Of a DNA stretch of 64,000 nt, positions 57,705-64,000 are shown one piece after another (within the stretch, counting starts at the first letter, position 1; every line of letters starts with the position of its first letter). A program made the translations under genes and the position numbers. This DNA is from Mycobacterium sp. KBS0706 (GTDB taxonomy: Bacteria; Pseudomonadota; Alphaproteobacteria; DSM-16000; Inquilinaceae), in contig NZ_VCCH02000031.1 of NCBI RefSeq assembly GCF_005938675.2, positions 17,468 through 81,467 on the forward strand, written 5' to 3'. The notes under the pieces were generated by a model. It worked only from the letters and a program-made list of their open reading frames with translations. It had not been told where the DNA came from and did no database searches.

Positions 57705-58580
57705 ATGCGGATGATCGGGGTTTTCGATTCGGGACATGGCGGGCTGACGGTGTTGCAGGCGCTGACCCGGCACCTGCCGCAGCAGCGCTTCCTCTATCTC
57801 GGCGACCACGGCCACGCCCCCTACGGCAACCGCGAGCCGGAGGAGATCTACCGCTTGACCGTCGCGGCGGTGGAGACGCTGTTCGGCCTCGGCTGCCGGC
57901 TGGTGGTCCTGGCCTGCAACACGGCCGCGGCCACCGGGCTGCGCCGGCTGCAGCAGGGCTGGCTGCCGCAGCACCATCCGGACCGGCGGGTGATCGGCGT
58001 GCTGGTGCCGATGGTGGAGGCGATCACCGGCGTGCCCTGGATGGCCGACATCCGCACCGGCCGGCATCGCGGCGAGCCGCGCACCGTCGCCATCTTCGCC
58101 ACCCGCCACACGGTGCGGACCGGCGCCTTCGTCGAGGAGATCGGCAAGCGCGCGCCGGAGATCACCGTGGTGCAGCAAGCCTGCCCAGTGCTGGTGACGC
58201 TGATCGAGCGGGCGGCGCCGGAGGCGGTGCTGCGCCGCGCCGTGCGGCGCTATGCGGCGCTGCTGATGCGGCAGCTGCAAGGCGTGCCGCCGGATGCGGT
58301 GATCCTGGGCTGCACCCATTACCCCCTGGTCGCCGACCTGTTCGCCGAGGCCTTGCCGCAGGGGGTGGAGGTGCTGTCGCAGCCCGACATCACCGCCCGC
58401 AGCCTGAAGGCCTATCTGCAGCGCCACCCGGAATTCGACACCGCCGGCGGGGCGGAAGCATCGCCGCTGTTCTTCACCACCGGGGATGCGGGGCAGGTCT
58501 CCGCCCTCGCCACCCGCTTCTACGGCCGCCCGGCGCTGTTCCAGCCGAGCGGAGCGGAGGCGCTGGCTGTGGCGCGGTAG
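57705..58580 (+). CDS. murI: Glutamate racemase (Asp/Glu racemase family)
   Basis: A 291-residue cofactor-independent racemase making D-glutamate for peptidoglycan. Catalytic Cys71 is in VVLACNTAAATG and Cys203 in VILGCTHYPL. The Asp-Ser pair is in VFDSGHGGLTVLQ. Two variations from the textbook motifs are visible: His in DSGHGG (usually DSGVGG) and GDHGHAPYG (usually GDTxxxPYG). ATG 57705 or 57711 may start. Because of the variants, a related substrate cannot be excluded. Confidence 0.87.
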   Translation: MRMIGVFDSGHGGLTVLQALTRHLPQQRFLYLGDHGHAPYGNREPEEIYRLTVAAVETLFGLGCRLVVLACNTAAATGLRRLQQGWLPQHHPDRRVIGVLVPMVEAITGVPWMADIRTGRHRGEPRTVAIFATRHTVRTGAFVEEIGKRAPEITVVQQACPVLVTLIERAAPEAVLRRAVRRYAALLMRQLQGVPPDAVILGCTHYPLVADLFAEALPQGVEVLSQPDITARSLKAYLQRHPEFDTAGGAEASPLFFTTGDAGQVSALATRFYGRPALFQPSGAEALAVAR

Positions 58581-58595
58581 GGCCGCGCCGCCAGC

Positions 58596-59021
58596 CTAGA
58601 AGAACTCGATCCCATCCTCCCATGGGTTGTCCCGCATCGACTGCAGACGTGTCCGCCAGTCGCCATCGTGGATCTCGAGCTTGTGACCGTCCGGGTCGAG
58701 GAAATAGACCGACGGTCCCTCGGTCCGGTTGAGGCGCCAGATCGGAGCGCCGCGGTCCGCCAGCCGCTTGGAGCAGGCGGCGAAATCGGCGACGCTGAAA
58801 GCGATATGGGTGTAGTCGGGATGGGGCGACGACCGCGTCTTCTCGTCCACGCTGAGGCAGAACCAGAGATCCCCGGCCAGCAGATAGGCGCCGCGGCTCC
58901 ATCTCGCCAAGGGCTTCAGCCCCAGTACATCGACATAGAACCGGAACGATCTCTCGACGTCGCTGATGGCAAGGGTGACGTGGTTGATGCCGGTGACCAC
59001 GGGGCTCACCTCATCGAACAT
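58596..59021 (-). CDS. fosA: Fosfomycin resistance glutathione transferase FosA-like
   Basis: A 141-residue vicinal oxygen chelate metalloenzyme. The three metal ligands of FosA are present: His14 in GINHVTLAIS, His72 in DYTHIAFS and Glu116 in DGHKLEIHDGD. The surrounding ARWSRGAYLLAGDLWFCLS and NRTEGPSVYFLDPDGH closely follow FosA, which adds glutathione to fosfomycin. GTG 59000, with GAGG upstream, is an alternative start. It overlaps the end of the gluconolactonase-like gene by 11 bases (or follows by 10), so the two are probably co-transcribed. Confidence 0.88.
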   Translation of the reverse strand: MFDEVSPVVTGINHVTLAISDVERSFRFYVDVLGLKPLARWSRGAYLLAGDLWFCLSVDEKTRSSPHPDYTHIAFSVADFAACSKRLADRGAPIWRLNRTEGPSVYFLDPDGHKLEIHDGDWRTRLQSMRDNPWEDGIEFF

Positions 59022-59937
59022 ACGCCAGCGCGCAGCCGGGCTCCGGCCACTCCATCGCGGCCAGCCGCCCGGTGCCGGACAAGGTGATGTAGGCGGTCTT
59101 CCGATCCGGCCCGCCGAAGCAGATATTGGTCACGATCGGGTCGTCCGGCAGCATCACCTGGTCCAGCACGGTGCCGTCCGGGGCGATCACGGTGATGCAG
59201 CCGGTGATCAGCGTGGCGACGCAGATGTTGCCCCGGGCATCGACGGCCATGCTGTCGAAGCGCTGGTAGCCGGGCAGGCCGCAGACCAGACGGCCGCCAT
59301 GCGGCGACGGGAACGGGTGGCGCGTCGGCCGCCCCGGTTCCTCCAGGTCGAAGGCCCACAGCCGCCCGGTCTCTGTCTCCGAGACGTATACGACTGAGTC
59401 GTCCGGCGACAGGCCGACGCCGTTCGGCATCTCCATCGGATAGGCAACCTCGACGATGCGCGAGCCGTCGAACAAGGCATAGTACAGCCCGCCATAGTCC
59501 CGCTCGCGCTCGCGATGCTTGCCGTAATCGGTGAAGTAGAAGCCGCCGGAGCGGTCGAAGACGATGTCGTTCGGGCCGCACAGCGGATGGTCGCCGCAAC
59601 GGTCATAGAGAGTGCGGACCTCGCCGGTGGCAGGGTCGAGGCGTTCGATCCGGCCGCTGGTGTAGCGCGGATGCACGCCCCGGCGCATCCGGTTGTAGCC
59701 GCCGTCGTGGTGGAACAGGAAGCCGCCGTTGTTGCAGACATAGAGCGCGCCGTCCGGCCCGACCGCGAGCCCGTTCGGGCCGCCGCCGAGCTGCGCCACC
59801 ACCTCGACCGCACCGTCCGGCCGGGCCCGGCTGACGGTCTCGCGCTGGATCTCGACCAGCAGGACGGAGCCGTCGGCCTCCGCCACCGGCCCCTCGGGGA
59901 ACTGCAGCCCACTGGCGACGATGCGGATCTCGGGCAT
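59011..59937 (-). CDS. SMP-30/gluconolactonase family protein
   Basis: A 308-residue six-bladed propeller of the SMP-30/gluconolaconase/LRE family. The metal-binding segments are GLQFPEGPVAEADGS (Glu), CGPNDIVFDRSGGFYFTDYG (Asn-Asp) and MPNGVGLSPDDSVVYVSETE (Asn-Gly...Asp). No signal peptide. It hydrolyses lactones with a divalent metal in known members. GGAGGAACC before ATG 59937. It lies upstream of, and is coupled to, the fosA-like gene. Confidence 0.9.
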   Translation of the reverse strand: MPEIRIVASGLQFPEGPVAEADGSVLLVEIQRETVSRARPDGAVEVVAQLGGGPNGLAVGPDGALYVCNNGGFLFHHDGGYNRMRRGVHPRYTSGRIERLDPATGEVRTLYDRCGDHPLCGPNDIVFDRSGGFYFTDYGKHRERERDYGGLYYALFDGSRIVEVAYPMEMPNGVGLSPDDSVVYVSETETGRLWAFDLEEPGRPTRHPFPSPHGGRLVCGLPGYQRFDSMAVDARGNICVATLITGCITVIAPDGTVLDQVMLPDDPIVTNICFGGPDRKTAYITLSGTGRLAAMEWPEPGCALAYVR

Positions 59938-60030
59938 GGTTCCTCCGTCGGATCGGCCCGGACCGGGCGCGGCTTTTCGGTGCGCCACGATACCGCCGCA
60001 GCCGGTCCCGTCCAGGCCGATCTGGCCGGC

Positions 60031-60771
60031 TCAGACCAGGCCGCCATTGGCGCGCAGCACCTGGCCGTTGACCCAGCCGCCCTCCGGGCCGGCCAGGAAG
60101 GCCACGACACCGGCGATGTCCTCCGGCGTGCCCAGCCGCTCCAGCGGCACCATCTTGGCGAAGCGTTCGACCAGCTCCGGCGACTTGCCGTGGAAGAACA
60201 GCTCGGTGCCGACCGGGCCGGGGGCCACGGCGTTGACGGTGATCAACCGGCCGCGCAGCTCTTTCGCCAGGATGCCGGTCAGGGTCTCCACCGCGGCCTT
60301 GGTCGCGGTGTAGACGCCGTAGGTCTCCAGCCTGGTGCCGACGACGCTGGTCGAAATGCTGACGATCCGGCCGCCGTCGCGCAGCCGCTTCGCGGCCTCG
60401 CGCAGCACGTTGAAGGTGCCCTTCAGATTGATCGCGACCGTCCGGTCGAACAGCGCGTCGTCGGTGTCGGCGATCCGCGCCAGCTGCATGATGCCGGCAT
60501 TGTTCACCACCACGTCGACGCCGCCGAGGGCGGTTTCGGCCGCCTCGAACATGCGGCGCACCGCGGCGGGGTCGGCGACGTCGGCCTGGGCGGTCAGGGC
60601 CCGGCCGCCCGCCTGCTCGATGCTGCGGGCCAGGGCCTCGGCGGCCTCGGCATTGCCGGCGTAGTTGACGACGACGGTGAAGCCGTCCCGGGCGAGCCGT
60701 TCGGCGATCGCGGCGCCGATGCCGCGCGAGGCGCCGGTGACGATCGCGACCTGGTTGTTCCGTTCGCCCAT
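60031..60771 (-). CDS. SDR-family oxidoreductase (3-oxoacyl-reductase-like)
   Basis: A 246-residue short-chain dehydrogenase: VTGASRGIGAAIAERL (cofactor), NNAGIMQ, IVSISTSVVG (Ser), YGVYTATKAAVE (Tyr/Lys), and the end GGWVNGQVLRANGGLV. GAGGAGGAGG directly before ATG 60771 sets the start, eight codons downstream of the first in-frame ATG. It is divergent from a LysR gene with an inverted repeat in the gap, so it is probably LysR-controlled. The substrate is unknown. Confidence 0.92.
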   Translation of the reverse strand: MGERNNQVAIVTGASRGIGAAIAERLARDGFTVVVNYAGNAEAAEALARSIEQAGGRALTAQADVADPAAVRRMFEAAETALGGVDVVVNNAGIMQLARIADTDDALFDRTVAINLKGTFNVLREAAKRLRDGGRIVSISTSVVGTRLETYGVYTATKAAVETLTGILAKELRGRLITVNAVAPGPVGTELFFHGKSPELVERFAKMVPLERLGTPEDIAGVVAFLAGPEGGWVNGQVLRANGGLV

Positions 60772-60817
60772 CTTGTCCTCCTCCTCGACCATCATGTCGG
60801 TGGCGGAAAGATGGACC

Positions 60818-60835
60818 TTATCGGTTTCCGGATAA
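60818..60835. promoter_or_regulatory. Candidate LysR operator
   Basis: TTATCGGTTTCCGGATAA is an 18-base near palindrome (TTATC/GATAA arms) in the gap between the divergent SDR and LysR genes. Confidence 0.5.
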
Positions 60836-60881
60836 TCTGCTTTGATCAGGCATCATCGTTCGGAAATCAGGAACAACAGGC

Positions 60882-61790
60882 ATGGACCGGCTGGATGCGA
60901 TGCGGCTGTTCCTGCGGGTGGTCGAGCGGCGCAGCTTCTCGCTCGCGGCGCAGGATCTCGGCCTGCCACGCTCGACCGCCACCGAGGGGGTCAAGCAGCT
61001 GGAGGCACGGCTGGGCGTGCGGCTGTTGCAGCGGACCACCCGGCAGGTCCGCCCGACGCTGGACGGCGAGGCCTATTACCAGCGCTGCCTGTCGATCCTG
61101 GCGGATATCGAGGAGGCCGAGGCTGCCTTCACCGGCGCGAAGCCGAAGGGGCTGCTGCGGGTGAACGTGCACGGCATCCTGGCCCGGTCCTTCATGATGC
61201 CGGGCCTGCCGCGGTTCCTGGCGGACTACCCGGACATCAAGCTGCATTTCGGCGAGGGCGACCGCTTCGTCGACCTGGTGCGCGAGGGCGTGGACTGCGT
61301 GCTGCGGGTCGGTCAGCCGGCCGACAGCTCGCTGGTCGGGCGGCGGATCGCGGTGCTGGCCGAGAGCACCTTCGCCAGCCCGACCTATCTGGAACGGTTC
61401 GGCGTGCCGCGCAGTCCGGGCGACCTCGACGGCCACCGCATGGTCGGCTTCCTGTCCTCCGCCACCGGCGCACTGCTGCCGCTGGAGTTCACGGTCGACG
61501 GCGCCCGGCGCGAGGTGACGCTGCCGGTGACGGTGTCGGCGGCAGGCGCCGAGATCTACTTCGCCGCCGGCCGGCTGGGGCTGGGGCTGATCCAGCTGCC
61601 GCGCTACCGCCTGCTGGAGGACATGGCGGCCGGCACCATGATCGAGGTGCTGGCCGACACGCCGCCGGCCCCCGCACCGGTCTATGTGCTGTACCCGCAC
61701 AGCCGGCAGCTGTCGCCCCGGGTCCGGGTGTTCATCGACTGGCTGGCGGCGGAGTTCGCGGCCCGCCTGCCGTCAGCGGTGGGCGGCTAG
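60882..61790 (+). CDS. LysR-family regulator
   Basis: A 302-residue LysR regulator: MDRLDAMRLFLRVVERRSFS, LAAQDLGLPRSTATEGVKQL (HTH), EARLGVRLLQRTTRQVRPTL. The effector domain starts near residue 90 and belongs to the group usually paired with SDR or quinone reductase genes. It is divergent from the SDR gene. ATG 60882. Confidence 0.92.
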   Translation: MDRLDAMRLFLRVVERRSFSLAAQDLGLPRSTATEGVKQLEARLGVRLLQRTTRQVRPTLDGEAYYQRCLSILADIEEAEAAFTGAKPKGLLRVNVHGILARSFMMPGLPRFLADYPDIKLHFGEGDRFVDLVREGVDCVLRVGQPADSSLVGRRIAVLAESTFASPTYLERFGVPRSPGDLDGHRMVGFLSSATGALLPLEFTVDGARREVTLPVTVSAAGAEIYFAAGRLGLGLIQLPRYRLLEDMAAGTMIEVLADTPPAPAPVYVLYPHSRQLSPRVRVFIDWLAAEFAARLPSAVGG

Positions 61791-61795
61791 GACGG

Positions 61796-61860
61796 TTGGA
61801 GGCGGCTTACGCCGCCTCTCCGTCGATTGGAGGCGGCTTACGCCGCCTCCTGGCCGTCGA
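61796..61860. repeat. Tandemly duplicated gene-end hairpin of the ABC transporter
   Basis: Two direct copies, 61796-61826 and 61827-61860, each start TTGGAGGCGGCTTACGCCGC. Each contains a hairpin (GAGGCGGC-ttac-GCCGCCTC). The second copy is the last codons and stop of the ABC transporter gene, with the stop codon in the hairpin loop. The first copy lies after the stop and still encodes Ile-Asp-Gly-Glu-Ala-Ala-stop. It probably serves as a transcript end between the convergent genes. Confidence 0.82.
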
Positions 61861-63631
61861 TCAGCCCCATCGCCTGGTGCTCGAACAGCTCGCGATAATG
61901 GCCGCCCTCGCGCTTCACCAGCTCGGCATGGGTGCCCTGCTCGACGATCCGGCCGCGGTCGAACACCAGGATGCGGTCGACCTTCTGCACGGTCGACAGC
62001 CGGTGCGCGACGATGATCGTGGTGCGGCCGACGATCAGCTTCTCCACCGCCGCCTGGATCAGCGATTCCGACACGCTGTCCAGGCTGGACGTCGCCTCGT
62101 CCAGGATCAGGACCGGGGCGTCGGCCAGGATGGCGCGGGCCAGGGCGACGCGCTGGCGCTCGCCGCCAGACAGCTTCACCCCGCGCTCACCGACCAGTGT
62201 CTCGTAGCCCTGCGGCAGGCGGGCGATGAAATCGTGGGCATAGGCTTGGCGCGCCGCGTCGACGATCTGCTCCATCGTCGCGTCGGGCCGGCCATAGGCG
62301 ATGTTCTCCGCCAGCGAGCGGTGGAACAGCACCGGCTCCTGCGGCACCAGGGCGATCTGGCGGCGCAGGCTCTCCTGCGTCACCCCGGCGACGTCCTGGC
62401 CGTCGATGCGGATGGCGCCGCCGTTCAGGTCGTACAGCCGCTGCACCAGCTTGACGAAGGTGCTCTTGCCGCTGCCGGAATGGCCGACCAGGCCGATCCG
62501 CTCGCCCGGGGCGATGGTCAGGGTGAAGCCGTCATAGATCGGCTCCCGCTGCCCCTGGTAGCGGAAGGTGACGGCGTCGAAGTCGATGCGGCCGGCCTCG
62601 ACCGCGATCTCCGGCGCCGCCGGCCGGTCCTCGACCCCGAGCGGCTGGTCCATGAAGTCGACCAGCTCCTCCATGTCGTTGACCGCACGCTGCAGGTTGC
62701 GGACATGCATGCCGACGCCGCGCAGATAGCCGTGGATCAGGGCGTAAGTGCCGAGGATGTAGGTGATGTCGCCCGGCGTCGCCATGCCGCGGCCCCACAG
62801 CCACAGGCCGATGCCCAGCACCATGCCGTTCAGCGCCACCATCAGCAGGTTCTGGGTGGTGCCGGAATTGGTGCCGCGATGCCAGGTGCGGATGGTGCGC
62901 TGGCGCCAGATCTCGACCGTGCGGGCGATGAAGGCATCCTCGCGCCGCTCGGCGCCGAAGGTCTTCACCACCGCGTTGCAGCCGATCGAATCGGCCAGGT
63001 TGCCGCCCAGCTTCGAGTCCATCTCGTTGGCCAGCCGCGCCGCCGGGGCGACGTAGCGCAGCACCAGCACCAGGCTGACCAGCAGGAACAGGGCGACGCC
63101 GCACGCCACCGCCGCCCCCATCATCGGCCAGCGCGCCGCCAGGAGCGCGGTGGCGCCGAGCAGCACCAGGATCGATGGCAGCAGTTCGACCAGGATCACG
63201 TCGTTCAGCAGGTCCATCGCCCAGGTGCCGCGGTTGATCTTGCGGACGGTGGCGCCGGCGAAGCTGTTGGCGTGCCAGTCGGTGGAGAAGCGCTGGACGC
63301 GCCAGAACGCCTCCTGCGTCATCGCCTGCATGACCCGCGTGGTCAGCCGGATGATGGCGCGGAACACCGTGTCGCGCAGCGCCACATAGACGATGCCGAG
63401 CCCGACGATGGTCAGCAGCGCCTGCAGCGCCGCGTCGTAGCCGCCGGGGCCGGAGGCGATGGCGTCGACCATGTGGCCGGCGAACACCGGCAGCACGACG
63501 TCGATGCCGGTCGAGGCCAGCACGCCGCCGACCGCGGCCGTGATCGGCAGCGGGTGACGGCGCCAATGGCCGCAGCTGAAGCGCAGCACGCGCAGCAGAG
63601 GATTCTGGTTGTTGGTCTGGTCTGGCGCCAC
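61838..63631 (-). CDS. ABC exporter half-transporter (fused permease-ATPase)
   Basis: A 597-residue type IV (B-family) ABC protein. The membrane domain has six helices at about residues 25-325. The ATPase domain has Walker A GHSGSGKSTFVKL, Q-loop LVPQEPVLFHRS, signature KLSGGERQRVALA, Walker B VLILDEATSSLD and H-loop IIVAHRLSTV. All motifs are intact. It is expected to work as a homodimer exporting lipids, peptides or drugs. No partner gene adjoins it. ATG 63631 gives the usual length. Confidence 0.93.
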   Translation of the reverse strand: MAPDQTNNQNPLLRVLRFSCGHWRRHPLPITAAVGGVLASTGIDVVLPVFAGHMVDAIASGPGGYDAALQALLTIVGLGIVYVALRDTVFRAIIRLTTRVMQAMTQEAFWRVQRFSTDWHANSFAGATVRKINRGTWAMDLLNDVILVELLPSILVLLGATALLAARWPMMGAAVACGVALFLLVSLVLVLRYVAPAARLANEMDSKLGGNLADSIGCNAVVKTFGAERREDAFIARTVEIWRQRTIRTWHRGTNSGTTQNLLMVALNGMVLGIGLWLWGRGMATPGDITYILGTYALIHGYLRGVGMHVRNLQRAVNDMEELVDFMDQPLGVEDRPAAPEIAVEAGRIDFDAVTFRYQGQREPIYDGFTLTIAPGERIGLVGHSGSGKSTFVKLVQRLYDLNGGAIRIDGQDVAGVTQESLRRQIALVPQEPVLFHRSLAENIAYGRPDATMEQIVDAARQAYAHDFIARLPQGYETLVGERGVKLSGGERQRVALARAILADAPVLILDEATSSLDSVSESLIQAAVEKLIVGRTTIIVAHRLSTVQKVDRILVFDRGRIVEQGTHAELVKREGGHYRELFEHQAMGLIDGQEAA

Positions 63632-64000
63632 GGTCGTTCCGACACCGCCGAAGCGGCATCCTCCCGGCTGAACGGTTCAAGCGAATCGGCGAGGACGAGG
63701 CCCGGTGCCGACGGCGAACTGAGGGTTTCGGGGCGGGGCGCCCGGGCGGTGCAGGCCCGTTGGCGTCCTCGGCGAGGATCCGGCGGCCCCCGGGGCCAGA
63801 CCAGCCGGGAGCGCGGAGGCGGACCTACCTAATGACGGAGGTCCGGGGAGCTGACGATGCGTGGCGATGTCACTGCAACTCCCCTCTGCCGTTGTTGGAC
63901 GCCGTTCAACCCGCCACGACGGACGGGAGGTTCTTGATACCAGCGACAGAATGTTTCGGCAAGCCGCGATGGGAAGACTGTCGGGCCGACGAGGGCCTAA
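63632..64000. other. Terminal 369 bases, no gene seen
   Basis: This holds the upstream region of the ABC transporter gene. A hairpin GGACCT...AGGTCC spans 63821-63844. Short frames occur (for example a 26-codon frame from ATG 63857) but none has convincing support. The stretch may contain the promoter of a gene beyond the window edge. Confidence 0.4.

Noticed and set aside
1..64000. tRNA, rRNA, CRISPR arrays, insertion sequences, integrase or prophage genes
   Set aside because: Looked for and not seen. The repeats found are short palindromes without regular spacer arrays, and no transposase- or integrase-like protein is present.

Overview
The window is 64 kb of chromosome from a GC-rich (about 70%) alphaproteobacterium. 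The best guess is a Rhodospirillales member of the Azospirillaceae/Inquilinus kind. The evidence is the gene set and order (lpd end, a UbiH-type hydroxylase, an aminotransferase, ftsK and lolA; then bolA, a J-domain gene, cobS and cobT), a GTTC-N7-GTTC LexA-type box, and several families of short GC-rich intergenic palindromes. No rRNA, tRNA, CRISPR array, transposase or integrase was seen. Genus-level placement is inference.

Layout. 0-9.4 kb: end of lpd, a GlxA-type regulator, RNA phosphodiesterase thpR, a UbiH-type monooxygenase, a tiny lipoprotein, a DapC-like aminotransferase overlapping ftsK, and two paralogous small secreted proteins with perfect terminators. 9.4-16.5 kb: a LysR gene divergent from a CitMHS transporter / AtuA / AtuA-partner operon, a secreted alpha/beta hydrolase, then lolA. 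16.5-34.3 kb: a run of small regulator-target pairs (TetR/secreted RidA, MarR/ClC channel, LysR/peroxiredoxin, HxlR/SnoaL-SDR, LacI/73-residue protein) mixed with a SET protein, GNAT enzymes, a WecE-like sugar aminotransferase, glutathione peroxidase and a 2-hydroxyacid dehydrogenase. 34.3-39.3 kb: a four-gene signalling operon made of a secreted DUF3365 c-haem protein, a hybrid histidine kinase, a CheY-like regulator and a receiver-adenylate cyclase. 39.7-47.6 kb: aminotransferase, lipoprotein, a low-GC acquired LCAT-like lipase, an ICMT-like methyltransferase, DUF3297, lactonase, and MDR oxidoreductase/LysR. 47.7-54.3 kb: SDR/TetR, a possibly SOS-controlled unknown gene, bolA, J-domain, cobS and cobT (late aerobic cobalamin synthesis). 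54.3-64 kb: LuxR-type regulator, two GNATs, a P-loop protein, murI, a gluconolactonase-fosA pair, SDR/LysR and an ABC exporter.

How the genes work together. Most regulators face their likely target across a short intergenic region, and in many of these gaps an inverted repeat of the right type can be read directly (TetR at 17.28 and 48.53 kb, MarR at 23.0 kb, LacI at 34.03 kb, LysR at 10.3, 24.9/25.9, 46.65 and 60.8 kb). The most interesting units are the haem-sensor to adenylate-cyclase operon, the LacI-controlled orphan small protein, the tandem TetR operators in front of an exported RidA, and the split AtuA operon lying between ftsK and lolA.
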